From Comamonas sp. BIGb0152 (GTDB lineage: Bacteria; Pseudomonadota; Gammaproteobacteria; Burkholderiales; Burkholderiaceae_C): a stretch of 64,000 nt of DNA. The notes below the pieces were generated by a model. It was not told the DNA's origin. It ran no database searches and saw only the letters and a list, made by a program, of their open reading frames with translations. The position numbers were made by a program, and so were the translations under genes. The stretch spans positions 1 through 64,000 of the forward strand of contig NZ_JANUDY010000011.1 in the NCBI RefSeq assembly GCF_024809975.1, in the 5' to 3' direction. The stretch's first letter is position 1, and each line of letters begins with the position of its first letter. This document shows, piece by piece, positions 20,043-28,557 of the stretch.

Positions 20043-20642
20043 ATGAAGCCCTTGAAGCATTTATTCCTCTTTTTAGGCACTGCCTTTTTAATCACAGCCT
20101 GTGTCAAAACGGACAAGCCTACTGCAGCTCCAACTGGAGAGAGCGAAATCAGACAAAAAATTGCCACGCTATACGCGACCTACGAAGACTACCGCGAGGC
20201 GCTTTACAGCCAACCCATAGCCAGCAACCTGTTTTCAGCGGATCTGACAAGGCTGTTGCAGCAAGCGGTGGACCTCTCCAAGGCCGACATAGAGCGCGTG
20301 GCGAAAAGCGAATACCCGACAGACAAGCCGGCATTGCTGGAGGGATCCATGTTCACCAGCCTGTACGAGGGGAAAACCAGTTACACCATTACATCCATGG
20401 ATATCGCACAAAGCGTCAACCCACTGGGTATGCAGGCAGATGTACGGGTTGAACTGGAAAATACGAGTGTATCCCCCACAATCACCTGGACGGATTCCAT
20501 CCATCTGGTCCATGCAGATGACAGTGGGTGGCGGGTTGCCAATATCACTTTCTTCAAAGAGATAGCGCATACGCCCGACCTGGTATCGGGCTTGCAGGCG
20601 TTTATTGCCGCCAACCCACAAGCTAAACCAAGGCCCCAATAA
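20043..20642 (+). CDS. Putative lipoprotein of unknown function
   Basis: A 199-residue protein. Residues 1-20 form a lipoprotein signal ending LITACVK (Cys at residue 20). The rest is hydrophilic with many Tyr, Thr and Asp residues and alternating beta and helix character, for example TSMDIAQSVNPLGMQADVRVEL and SGWRVANITFFKEI. I recognise no family. Base composition is less G+C-rich than its neighbours, as is the upstream spacer, which suggests a later arrival. The ribosome site is weak. It is alone between terminator-bounded genes. Confidence 0.75.
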   Translation: MKPLKHLFLFLGTAFLITACVKTDKPTAAPTGESEIRQKIATLYATYEDYREALYSQPIASNLFSADLTRLLQQAVDLSKADIERVAKSEYPTDKPALLEGSMFTSLYEGKTSYTITSMDIAQSVNPLGMQADVRVELENTSVSPTITWTDSIHLVHADDSGWRVANITFFKEIAHTPDLVSGLQAFIAANPQAKPRPQ

Positions 20643-20828
20643 ACTGACTGAAATACCAGGGCCTTATTCATTTTAGATGGCCTGCGGCAACACCTGCTCA
20701 CAGCTACTGGTGCTGCGCGTTGCCGGCCTCAGCAAGTGCCCTCTACAATGCACGCTCCACGAACCGTGCAGCGACAAGCAAATAGACAAGCTGTACCTGT
20801 CCAGATTCATACACCAGAGGGGAAATAC

Positions 20829-22205
20829 ATGAAAAAACTAGGCATCGGCATTGCCGCAGCCGTGGCCGTGTTGGTCGCCGGTGGCGCAGCCACGGGCTAC
20901 ATGGTCGGCAACAACATCGAGCAAGGTTTTGCGACCGCCGCCAAGGAGTGGAGCAAGCCGCCTCTGCTGGTGCAGGTGCAGGATTACCAAAAGGGCATTT
21001 TCTCGTCGACCGCCCAAACCCTGTGGACCGTGGACACCGGCGAAGAAAAGCTGCAGTTCACCGCCCAACATGCCATCAGCCACGGCCCACTGCCCCTTGC
21101 GCACCTGGCAGAAATCGTCTCCACCTTTGCCATCAACCCCGATGCGCCCCCCGAGTGGGTAGTGGCTTTCAAGGACAAGGCGCCTCTCGTCTGGAAGAGC
21201 AAGCTGGGCTGGTCCAAGAACACCCAAAACGAGGTGACATCGCCCGCCTTCAATGGCGAGTTCGGTGGTGACAAGCTCGCCTTTGGCGGCTTCAAATCGG
21301 ACTTCGAGATGTCCTCCGATTTCAGCCGCATCAAGGGCGATGCCTCCATGCCCAGCCTGCTGATGCAGACCAAGCCCGGTGAAGACGACGACGGCCAGGC
21401 CTCCGAGATGCTGATGAGTGGCAACACCATGCGCTTTGACATGCACCAGCCTGCTGGCCAGGAATTCATGGTGGGCAGCCTCCAATGGGCGCTTGCCAGC
21501 CTCAAGGTCACGCCCAAGAACGGCGATACCCCGGCTGAAATGGCCGACCTGAAGATGGTGGCCGACACCCAGCTGGCAGGTGACGTGGTCAACACCACCA
21601 TCAATACCTCGGTCAAATCCTTTGTGCAAAAGGACCACAAGATCGACGATATCGCCGTTGACCTGGGCCTGCACAACCTGGACGCCGGCTGGCTGAACCG
21701 CTTCACCAAGGAATCCCAGCAGATCCAGGGCGACCCGCAGGCCATGCAAACACTGTTGATGCAAGGCATGCAGCAGCTGCTGGCACGCAAGCCTGAGCTG
21801 GAGGTCAAACGCATCAGCTGGCGCACGGCTGAAGGCACGGCCGAGGTGGCAGCCTCCCTGGCCTACCAGGGTGATGCCAGCAAGCCACTCAACCCGATGA
21901 TGGACTTCAAGGCGCAGCTGCGCCTCGATATGCCCAAGCCTGTGCTGCAGTCCCTGTACGCCAGCAAGGTGCGCGAGACCTACCTGCAGGAAAACGAGGG
22001 CGCCGAGATTGACGAAAAGCAGCTCGCCAGCTTCGTGCAAGAAGATGTGGCCACCCGCCTGAGCGGCTTGGTGCAAGCGGGTTTGCTGGTCGAGAGCGGC
22101 GACCGCATGAGCTCGAAGCTGCAGTGGGAACAAGGCCAGCTGCAGGCCAATGGCAAGCCGCTGGACCAAAACGGCATGATGGGCCTGCTGTCCGCCATGC
22201 CCTAA
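20829..22205 (+). CDS. YdgA-like DUF945 protein
   Basis: A 458-residue protein starting MKKLGIGIAAAVAVLVAGG. It has one N-terminal transmembrane segment or signal anchor followed by a large exported region. The arrangement KLGI-anchor, G-N-N-I-E-Q-G, then VQVQDYQKGIFSSTAQT is the YdgA/DUF945 signature; family members are periplasmic or inner-membrane proteins of unknown role. GGGGAAATAC precedes the start. An upstream in-frame ATG at 20736 is less likely because it would bury the signal. Single-gene unit with a terminator behind it. Confidence 0.85.
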   Translation: MKKLGIGIAAAVAVLVAGGAATGYMVGNNIEQGFATAAKEWSKPPLLVQVQDYQKGIFSSTAQTLWTVDTGEEKLQFTAQHAISHGPLPLAHLAEIVSTFAINPDAPPEWVVAFKDKAPLVWKSKLGWSKNTQNEVTSPAFNGEFGGDKLAFGGFKSDFEMSSDFSRIKGDASMPSLLMQTKPGEDDDGQASEMLMSGNTMRFDMHQPAGQEFMVGSLQWALASLKVTPKNGDTPAEMADLKMVADTQLAGDVVNTTINTSVKSFVQKDHKIDDIAVDLGLHNLDAGWLNRFTKESQQIQGDPQAMQTLLMQGMQQLLARKPELEVKRISWRTAEGTAEVAASLAYQGDASKPLNPMMDFKAQLRLDMPKPVLQSLYASKVRETYLQENEGAEIDEKQLASFVQEDVATRLSGLVQAGLLVESGDRMSSKLQWEQGQLQANGKPLDQNGMMGLLSAMP

Positions 22206-22239
22206 GCCACAACGCTGGCCACTAGCACCTAAAAAAACC

Positions 22240-22272
22240 AAGCCCGCCATCTCGACGATGGCGGGCTTTTTT
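22240..22272. terminator. Terminator between the YdgA-like gene and the convergent lipoprotein gene
   Basis: AGCCCGCCAT and ATGGCGGGCT form a 10-bp stem with T run on the plus side and A run on the other, so it can act in both directions between the convergent genes. Confidence 0.88.
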
Positions 22273-22314
22273 GTATGCGTTGCGCCAAGCCAGCGGCAAG
22301 CCGCCAGCAGCCAG

Positions 22315-22965
22315 CTACTCCACGAACTCTTCCTCGCCCGTCAGGCTTTGCTGGCGCAGCTCATCGTCCTGGCGCAGGTAGGACTTGATCAGGTCAAAGA
22401 AGCTGTCGTAGAAGGTGGCCGAGCTGACGGTTTCGCTGCCGACCTTGACCATGGAATCGTTGCCGGCAGAAAAAGGCAGAGACAGCGAACCTAAAGCGCC
22501 CACGCCGACGCTGGCCGAGTTGCTGCTTTTCTTGAGGTTGTAGGTGTCCTTGAGCGCGGAGACAAAGCCCAGCGTCACCTTGCCGTCTTTGCTGTCGGCC
22601 GCGCAGACCACGCGGATGGTGATGATCTGGTGGTTGTCGGTGGCGGGCTGGAAGCTTTTTTGCCCCTCCACCTCTTTGCCCTTGGAGACATTGATCAGAT
22701 AACCTTGGCTCAGCAGCGCACGGCGTGCCGCCTCGCAAGCGCGCTCAGGCGGTGCATCAAACAGGCGCGAATAGGTCGATGACGAGCCAAAGGTTTCATG
22801 GGCTACCACGTTGTAGCGGTGGTTGTCGGTATCACGGTCCAGGCTGCCGCAACCCGATACCGCCAGCGCCAAGGCCGCCACCAAGGACCAACCCACGAAC
22901 GAGCGCTGAGGTTTGCAGCTGGTGGATGCAGCCAGTAAAAGTAGGTCTGAATGCTTGCCCAACAT
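22315..22965 (-). CDS. DUF2242-type lipoprotein
   Basis: A 216-residue protein from MLGKHSDLLLLAAS, with a lipobox LAVSGCGS at about residues 36-43. The body contains RACEAARRALLSQGYLI, a Cys-containing strand (IRVVCAADSKDG) and LKKSSNSASVGVGALGSLSLPF, which fits the DUF2242 lipoprotein family of beta-proteobacteria (function unknown). I chose the internal ATG at 22965 because a GGGAG lies upstream and it places the lipobox normally; the frame extends to 23067. It is divergent from the LytM peptidase gene. Confidence 0.8.
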   Translation of the reverse strand: MLGKHSDLLLLAASTSCKPQRSFVGWSLVAALALAVSGCGSLDRDTDNHRYNVVAHETFGSSSTYSRLFDAPPERACEAARRALLSQGYLINVSKGKEVEGQKSFQPATDNHQIITIRVVCAADSKDGKVTLGFVSALKDTYNLKKSSNSASVGVGALGSLSLPFSAGNDSMVKVGSETVSSATFYDSFFDLIKSYLRQDDELRQQSLTGEEEFVE

Positions 22966-23247
22966 GAACGAAACGAACTCCCGAAACAACAAGATGACCT
23001 GGATGACAGGGATGCAGGCCAAGCCGGACCACTGTAAGGGATGCAGCGGGCGCAGCATGTCAGCCAACGCCTGTATAGCATGCCCCCTGCGAGGGGCGAA
23101 GAGGCATGCTACCAGCCGTGTCGCTCAGCGCAAACAGCGCCTGTCTGGTTTACCAAATTTTGCATATTATGCGCGGCATTTGCCCAGGATGGAAAAGCAC
23201 AAGGCGCTATGCTTTTAAAAGCAGCTTTACTCCATGCCATCCTAGCC

Positions 23248-24126
23248 ATGCCCACATCTAACCCAGCCCGCCATTCCAACTCCACCATGCTGCAGCGCCG
23301 CCGCCTGCTCCAGGCAGGCAGTGGCCTGGTGCTGCTGCCCTGGCTGCACAGCGCAAGCGCTGCGGCAACCGACGGCTGGCCTGCGGACTCCCGCGTTCCC
23401 GGCGGCGTCGCGCGCCTGTCGCTAGGCCCCGCTGCCGAACGGCCCCAAGCCTTCGCGGGCGATATTCCACTGCTGGTGTTGGGCGACGCCATCGAATGGA
23501 CGGCCCTGGTCGGCATACCGCTGTCGGCCACCCCCGGCCCGGCCGAGATCAAGCTGCAGACGGCGGCAGGCCCGCGCAGCATCCCCTACACCGTGCGCGA
23601 CAAAAAATACAGCGAGCAGCGCCTCAAGGTGGCGCCCAAGACGGTGGATCTGTCTGCCGCCGACAACGCCCGCTACGAGCGCGAGCGCGACCACCAGCAA
23701 CAGGTGATGGCCACCTTCAGCACACCCCTGCCTGCACAGATGCAGCTGCCGGTGCCAGTGCCCGGCAGGCGCTCCAGCTCTTTTGGACTGCGCCGGGTGT
23801 TCAACGGCCAGTCACGCAATCCGCACAGTGGCATGGACATCGCAGCAGGCACAGGCACGCCGGTCAAGGCGCCGCTGGGCGGCACCATCATCGATGTGGG
23901 CGACTACTTCTTCAACGGCCACACCATCTGGATGGACCATGGCGGCGGCTTTCTCACCATGTACTGCCACCTGAGCGCCACCCAGGTGCGCGAAGGCCAG
24001 AGCGTGCGCGCTGGCGAGGCGATTGGCAAGGTGGGCGCCACCGGCCGCGTGACCGGCCCCCACCTGCACTGGGGGGTGATGCTCAACCGCAGCATGGTGG
24101 ACCCCGCTCTGTTCCTGCCCGCCTGA
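23248..24126 (+). CDS. LytM/M23 peptidase-family protein, probably Tat-exported
   Basis: A 292-residue protein. The N terminus has RRRLLQAGSG and a hydrophobic run ending ASAAA, a likely twin-arginine signal. A beta-rich N-terminal domain (residues about 45-150) precedes the C-terminal M23 domain. Zinc ligands are present: His and Asp in HSGMDIA and the HLHW motif in TGPHLHWGVML, so it should be an active peptidoglycan endopeptidase and not a degenerate activator. The start is uncertain: ATG 23209, 23248 and 23287 are possible. Confidence 0.88.
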   Translation: MPTSNPARHSNSTMLQRRRLLQAGSGLVLLPWLHSASAAATDGWPADSRVPGGVARLSLGPAAERPQAFAGDIPLLVLGDAIEWTALVGIPLSATPGPAEIKLQTAAGPRSIPYTVRDKKYSEQRLKVAPKTVDLSAADNARYERERDHQQQVMATFSTPLPAQMQLPVPVPGRRSSSFGLRRVFNGQSRNPHSGMDIAAGTGTPVKAPLGGTIIDVGDYFFNGHTIWMDHGGGFLTMYCHLSATQVREGQSVRAGEAIGKVGATGRVTGPHLHWGVMLNRSMVDPALFLPA

Positions 24127-24403
24127 TAGCCGACTGAAGAACACCTGTGGTTATCCCATATATCTGTGGGTCAGCATGTGGACAAGGCTCTGGACAAGAT
24201 GGCAAGTCTTTGAGTCACTTCAATAATTTTCATGCGCCTAAGATTTAGGCAGTCACTGCCGTAACAGCAGCAATGAACGGGCAGTCAAGCGCCAAGCTTG
24301 GCCTACACCGGCACCTGCGGGCAGCCCCTAACATGGCAAGCTAAGTTTGCTTTCACCCACTGCAGCGCGCCCACGCGCTGCCTCGAACAAGGAAAAACAG
24401 CAT

Positions 24404-25243
24404 ATGCAACGTTGGAAACTGATGAGCCTCAGCGCAGCTGCTGCCATGGCCCTGGCCGCCTGCAGCAGCACCCCATCATCCACCACCACCACGACGCCGG
24501 CCACGGGCAGCGTCGCACCCGCCATGAACGCCTCCGCTGCCGACCAAACCCTGCAGGCCTACCACTGGGATCTGGAGCGCGCCGAAGACCAGGCCGGTCG
24601 CGCCCTGCCTGCCTTCACCGCCTTGGCACCCAAGAAGGTGCTGCGCCTGGGCTTCAGCGGCGATGCCAAAACGGCGCACCGCGTGAGCATCGGCAACCTC
24701 TGCAATGTCATGGGTGCGGGCTACCAACTCGATGGCGACAAGATCAGCATCACCAACCCCATCGGCACGATGATGGCATGTGAGCCTCCACTGATGCAGC
24801 TGGAGCAGGCCGTCAGCGCCCAGATCACGCGCGCCGAGAGCCTGCGGATCACGCAAGACAACAACGCGCCGCGCCTGACCCTGCAATTCAATGACGGCAG
24901 CCGCTGGCTGCTGAAGTCAGTGCCCACCAACGCTACCAAGTACGGCAGCGCAGGCGAGACCATGTTCTACGAAGTGGGCCCACAAACCAAGCCTTGCAGC
25001 CACGGTGTGGCCAAGGGCGTGCAATGCCTGCAGGTGCGCGAACTGCGTTATGACAGCAACGGCCGCAAGACGGTGACCGGCGACTGGCAGCACTTCTACG
25101 GCAATATTGAAGGCTACCAACACACGCCCGGCTACAGCAATGTGCTGCGCCTCAAGCGCTACACCATTGCCAACCCGCCTGCAGATGCGTCGCGCTACGC
25201 CTATGTGCTGGATATGACCGTGGAGACCGCCAAGGCGCCTTGA
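24404..25243 (+). CDS. META and DUF4377 domain lipoprotein
   Basis: A 279-residue lipoprotein: signal MQRWKLMSLSAAAAMALAAC with the Cys at residue 20, then a Thr-Ser linker. Residues about 45-165 form a META (HslJ-like) domain with NLCNVMGAGYQLDGDKISI and MMACEPPLMQLE. The C-terminal part, from about residue 195, is DUF4377 (VQCLQVRELRY, then FYGNIEGYQHTPGYSNVLRLKRY). Such proteins lie at the outer membrane, role unknown; HslJ is linked to novobiocin resistance in E. coli. It stands alone, with 277 bases of gene-free sequence before it and a terminator behind. Confidence 0.85.
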   Translation: MQRWKLMSLSAAAAMALAACSSTPSSTTTTTPATGSVAPAMNASAADQTLQAYHWDLERAEDQAGRALPAFTALAPKKVLRLGFSGDAKTAHRVSIGNLCNVMGAGYQLDGDKISITNPIGTMMACEPPLMQLEQAVSAQITRAESLRITQDNNAPRLTLQFNDGSRWLLKSVPTNATKYGSAGETMFYEVGPQTKPCSHGVAKGVQCLQVRELRYDSNGRKTVTGDWQHFYGNIEGYQHTPGYSNVLRLKRYTIANPPADASRYAYVLDMTVETAKAP

Positions 25244-25323
25244 TAAAGGCCCGGTGGGCACCAGCGCGCCCACCGATGTGAGGCGCCTCCATCCTGCCCC
25301 TGCCCCAGTCCGAAAACGCCCAG

Positions 25324-25368
25324 CCCCCCGTTGCCGCCCAAGCGCAGTGACGGGGGGTTTGTTTTTTC
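25324..25368 (+). terminator. Hairpin with T tract behind the META/DUF4377 gene
   Basis: CCCCCCGT and ACGGGGGG pair across an 18-base loop and are followed by TTTG and six T. A second hairpin without T run lies at about 25251-25274. Confidence 0.6.
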
Positions 25369-25434
25369 TGGGCACGGCGCTAGCGCGGGATCGGGCCGCA
25401 GATCGTACCGAATCCCGTACACGGCATTGCGCTC

Positions 25435-25594
25435 AGCAGGCTCTGCAAAACCCTCGCCCATGGGAGGGACGCGGATCGGGATACGCGGCAAGGCGTCTTT
25501 TGAAGGCGAGCTGTCGCCATTGCCGAGCAAGACAGCGCAGCGGATCGCCCGAGCCCGCATTCAGACCACGGCAGGGAGTTTTGCAGAGGGTCCC
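25435..25594. repeat. Dispersed palindromic repeat, copy A (160 bp)
   Basis: One of three related non-coding elements (others 28142-28302 and 58158-58318). The ends are inverted: CTCTGCAAAAC at 25441-25451 and its complement at 25578-25588. Shared blocks include ACCCTCGCCCA, GGCAAGGCGTCTTTT, GCAGCGGATCGCCCGA and ACCACGGCAGGGAGTTTTG. The centre differs from the other copies but also forms a hairpin (GGCGA, GCTG loop, TCGCC). It lies between the DUF4377 gene and the MFS gene and carries no credible ORF. Confidence 0.9.
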
Positions 25595-25670
25595 GCAGGT
25601 CTTGGTTCACCAAGGCCTGCGCAGCTATCCCGCGCTTTTGGGCAAGGCCTGCCTGCCGCATGGATAAGCC

Positions 25671-25690
25671 CAACTCTTATATAAGAGTTG
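25671..25690. promoter_or_regulatory. 20-bp perfect palindrome upstream of an MFS exporter gene
   Basis: CAACTCTTAT is followed directly by its reverse complement ATAAGAGTTG. It lies 86 bases before the probable start of the MFS gene. The TCTTATATAAGA core resembles operators of GntR-type repressors, which is an analogy only. No regulator gene is adjacent. Confidence 0.6.
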
Positions 25691-25776
25691 ATTCGCCATG
25701 GCAGAATGGCGCCACAACTACCCACAACCATTCAGCGGTTGCAGCAGCTGGGCCTTTGCAAGCTGCGCACTCCCCC

Positions 25777-27057
25777 ATGCCAGCGACTACCAACTCTGCC
25801 CCTCCGCCGCTGCTGCGCGACCAGCACAGCGGCTTTCTTGTTTTCCTGATCGCGCGGGTCTTTGCCGTGGGTGCCACCCAGATCCAGGCGGTGGTGGTGG
25901 CCTGGCAGGTCTATGACCTCACGCGCAACCCCATGGCCCTGGCCTTTGTCGGGTTGGCCCAGTTCATTCCGATGCTGCTGCTGCTCTTGCCCGCTGGCGA
26001 GCTGATCGACCGCCTGCCCCGCAAGAAAGTGCTGGCCACCAGTTGGGCCTTGGGCAGTGTCTGCAGCGCACTGCTGCTGTGGCTGTCTGGCCATGGCAAT
26101 GCTGGCGTGGCGGGCATCTATGCGGTGCTGGTGCTGTATGGCGCCACCCGCGCTTTCTCGGGCCCGGCGCTGCAAAGCCTGTTGCCGCAGTTGGTGCCGC
26201 TGGCCCTGCTGCCCAAAGCCATTGCCACCAACAGCGTGGTGATGCGCTGCTCAGCCATTGGCGCGCCCATGTTGGGCGGCTTTTTGTATGCCGCCGGCGG
26301 GGCGGTATGGACCTACGGTGTGTGCATGCTGGCCTTTGCGGTTGGCACGGCACTGCTGCTGCGCGTCAAGGTGCTGTATGCAGCGCCCAAAGTGGCGACT
26401 GAGCCGGGAGCCCCGCGCGATTCCATCTGGCAGCGCTTTGGCGCGGGCATCCGCTTTATCTTTGGCCGCCCTATGGTCTTGGGTACCATCTCGCTCGACC
26501 TGTTTGCCGTACTGCTAGGCGGCGTGGTGGCGCTGCTGCCCATCTATGCCCATGAAGTGCTGCACACCGGCCCCGAAGGCCTGGGCCTGCTGCGCAGCGC
26601 CATGGCGATGGGCGAAGTCTGCGCGGGCCTGTACCTGAGCAGCCGCCCCTTTGGCACCCAAGTGGGCCGGCGCATGATGCTGGCCGTGGCGGTGTTTGGC
26701 CTCGCCAACCTGGTGTTCTCGCTGTCGCACTGGCTGTGGCTGTCCTGCCTGGCCCTGGCCGTGGCGGGCGCGGCCGATATGGTGAGCGTCTATGTGCGCG
26801 GCTCGCTGCTGCAATTTGCCACGCCCGACAACATGCGCGGCCGCGTCAATGCGGTCAACATGCTGTTCATCGGCTCGTCCAATGAGCTGGGCGAGTTCCG
26901 CGCGGGCAGCAGTGCCGCCTTGCTGGGTGCCGTGCCCGCTGCGGTGGCTGGCGGACTGTGCTCGCTCTTGGTGGTGGGGCTGTGGACGCGGCTCTTCCCT
27001 AGCTTGTGGAAGGTGAACCGCTTCGAAGACGCGCAGCAGCAGTCTGCAGGCCGATAA
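25777..27057 (+). CDS. MFS exporter, EntS-like
   Basis: A membrane protein of about 426 residues with some 12 hydrophobic segments. The loop motif LIDRLPRKKVL between segments 2 and 3 is the MFS signature, and NMRGRVNAVNMLFIGSSNELGEF near the C terminus is characteristic of the EntS/MFS_3 group that exports siderophores and drugs. Starting at ATG 25777 (MPATTNSAPPPLLRDQHSGF) gives the normal short N terminus; the frame is open to 25660 across the palindrome, which is unlikely to be coding. The substrate is unknown. Confidence 0.85.
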   Translation: MPATTNSAPPPLLRDQHSGFLVFLIARVFAVGATQIQAVVVAWQVYDLTRNPMALAFVGLAQFIPMLLLLLPAGELIDRLPRKKVLATSWALGSVCSALLLWLSGHGNAGVAGIYAVLVLYGATRAFSGPALQSLLPQLVPLALLPKAIATNSVVMRCSAIGAPMLGGFLYAAGGAVWTYGVCMLAFAVGTALLLRVKVLYAAPKVATEPGAPRDSIWQRFGAGIRFIFGRPMVLGTISLDLFAVLLGGVVALLPIYAHEVLHTGPEGLGLLRSAMAMGEVCAGLYLSSRPFGTQVGRRMMLAVAVFGLANLVFSLSHWLWLSCLALAVAGAADMVSVYVRGSLLQFATPDNMRGRVNAVNMLFIGSSNELGEFRAGSSAALLGAVPAAVAGGLCSLLVVGLWTRLFPSLWKVNRFEDAQQQSAGR

Positions 27058-27090
27058 GCCCGGGCCGTCCACACGCTTTTCAAAAGGCAG

Positions 27091-27999
27091 TCAGAGGGCA
27101 TTCACCGGCAGTTTGAGAAAACGCCGGCCCTGCGCATCGGCATCGGGCAGGCGGCCCGCGCGGATGTTGACCTGCACCGAGGGCAGCATCAGCTGCGGCA
27201 TGCCCAAGGTCGCATCACGCGCTTCGCGCATCGCCACAAAGGCCGCCTCGTTCACGCCATCGTGCACATGGATGTTGTGCGCACGCTGCTCAGCCACCGT
27301 GCTGCACCAGGCAGCGGTGCGCCATGCAGGCGGGTAATCGTGGCAGACATACAGCACCGTCTGCGGCGGGTGGGCCAGCAGGCGGCTGATGGAGCGGTAA
27401 AGCGCGCGCGCATCGCCGCCGGGAAAATCACAGCGCGCCGTTCCCACATCGGGCATGAACAAGGTATCGCCCACAAAAATGGCAGCCACGGCGCCGGCCG
27501 CTTCCACGGCATAGGCCAAGTCGACGGGCGTGTGGCCGGGAACGCCCAGGGCTCTGATGCGCGTGGCACCCAGCACCAGCACGTCGCCATCACAGAGCAA
27601 ACGGTCAAAGTCGGCCCCTTGGGGCGCGATGCAGTCGTCCATGCCATAGATGCCGCCAAACACCTTTTGCACGGTGGTGATCTGCTGGCCAATCACAACT
27701 GGCGCAGCCGTCCCTGCTGCGCCTGCTGGCACTTGCGCACGCAGCCATTGGGCTGCCGACAGGTGGTCGGCGTGGGCATGGGTCTCCAGCACCCAGCGCA
27801 AATCCAGCTGCTGGGCTTGCAGATAATCGACGATGCGCTGGGCCGACAGGGTGCTGCTGCGGCCACTCTTGGCATCGAAGTCCCAGACCGGGTCTACCAC
27901 CGCAGCCTCGCGGCTGGCCACATCGTGCAGCACATAGCTGACGGTGCTGGTCACCGCATCGAAAAATGCCTGAACACCAAAGGAAGCTGCGGAGGCCAT
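27091..27999 (-). CDS. MBL-fold persulfide dioxygenase-like protein (Blh/ETHE1 type)
   Basis: A 302-residue metallo-beta-lactamase-fold protein from MASAASFGVQAFFD. The metal motif HAHADH (H74, H76, D78, H79) is followed by VPGHTPVDLAYAV, VGDTLFMPDVGTARCDFPGG and the late His in YVCHDY, the pattern of the ETHE1/Blh group that oxidises glutathione persulfide to sulfite. It is divergent from a YeeE/YedE pair, as in BigR-controlled sulfide detoxification clusters of Xylella and Agrobacterium. A bigR-type repressor gene is not in the window, but operator-like repeats lie just upstream of the start. A longer ORF to 28155 would run through those repeats and is rejected. Confidence 0.88.
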   Translation of the reverse strand: MASAASFGVQAFFDAVTSTVSYVLHDVASREAAVVDPVWDFDAKSGRSSTLSAQRIVDYLQAQQLDLRWVLETHAHADHLSAAQWLRAQVPAGAAGTAAPVVIGQQITTVQKVFGGIYGMDDCIAPQGADFDRLLCDGDVLVLGATRIRALGVPGHTPVDLAYAVEAAGAVAAIFVGDTLFMPDVGTARCDFPGGDARALYRSISRLLAHPPQTVLYVCHDYPPAWRTAAWCSTVAEQRAHNIHVHDGVNEAAFVAMREARDATLGMPQLMLPSVQVNIRAGRLPDADAQGRRFLKLPVNAL

Positions 28000-28023
28000 A
28001 ATCAAAACACCTTCACAAGAGAA

Positions 28024-28039
28024 TATATTTTTTAATATA
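28024..28039. promoter_or_regulatory. AT-rich inverted repeat upstream of the MBL gene
   Basis: TATATT, four T, AATATA: a perfect 6-4-6 inverted repeat beginning 24 bases before the MBL-protein start. In known cases BigR-type repressors bind an AT-rich palindrome in the blh promoter; the match here is by position and composition only. Confidence 0.55.
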
Positions 28040-28051
28040 GTGAAAATCAAC

Positions 28052-28068
28052 TTGATAATCAATATCAA
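28052..28068. promoter_or_regulatory. Second inverted repeat in the MBL/YeeE intergenic region
   Basis: TTGATA, five bases, TATCAA form a perfect 6-5-6 inverted repeat 12 bases from the first one. It could be a second operator half or a separate site. Confidence 0.45.
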
Positions 28069-28141
28069 TATACAAAAACTTACCCCGGAGCCGCTAGCTC
28101 CACGCCCCTCCGCTTCCGCAATCGCTGCGCCAAAGCCCCAA

Positions 28142-28302
28142 GGGAGGCTCCGCAAAACCCTCGCCCCATGGCATGCACGCGGATTGGGATGGGCCGCAAG
28201 GCGTCTTTTACAGTCAATAGCAGGCTATTGACAAAGAAGACAACACAGCGCCTTGCCCAATTCCGCGTTCAGACCACGGCAGGGCGTTTTGCAGAGCCTC
28301 CC
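28142..28302. repeat. Dispersed palindromic repeat, copy B (161 bp)
   Basis: The ends form a 17-bp terminal inverted repeat with one mismatch: GGGAGGCTCCGCAAAAC at 28142-28158 against GTTTTGCAGAGCCTCCC at 28286-28302. The centre is a perfect hairpin, GTCAATAGC, AG, GCTATTGAC. It lies in the divergent spacer between the MBL gene and the YeeE/YedE pair. Confidence 0.9.
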
Positions 28303-28557
28303 CAGCCGTTGCCGCCCTCAGGCGGGCCAACGCGGATCGCTTGCCGCTGCGCTGCCGCTTGAGCCAAGGAGATTTATGAATCGGCGACACAGCAGGGCAT
28401 GGTGCAGCCCGCCTTGTCGCAGACACCGGCGCGATGGCAAGAATACCGTTGACCAGCGCGCAGATGCGGGCCTGCTGGCACGGCTGCAGACGCAAAATAC
28501 CCCATACTGCCAGCGCCCTCAAGCACGGCGTCCTCTCACCGCCACCGAAAGCCTCTT
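28303..28557 (+). other. Gene-free spacer upstream of the YeeE-like gene, with a well-spaced ribosome site
   Basis: AAGGAG lies just before an ATG at 28376, which opens a 79-codon frame running into the YeeE-like gene in another frame. The predicted peptide is Arg- and Cys-rich and looks like no family I know, so I do not call it a gene. Otherwise I see nothing in this stretch. Confidence 0.4.

Noticed and set aside
24127..24403. Spacer with TTATCCC and TGTGG words before the META/DUF4377 gene
   Set aside because: Resembles degenerate DnaA boxes but none is consensus; no origin or RNA gene can be supported.
25435..28302. Repeat copies A and B as a CRISPR or attachment-site pair
   Set aside because: Copies are single, long, with inverted ends and no spacers or nearby cas or integrase genes; a third copy is 30 kb away.
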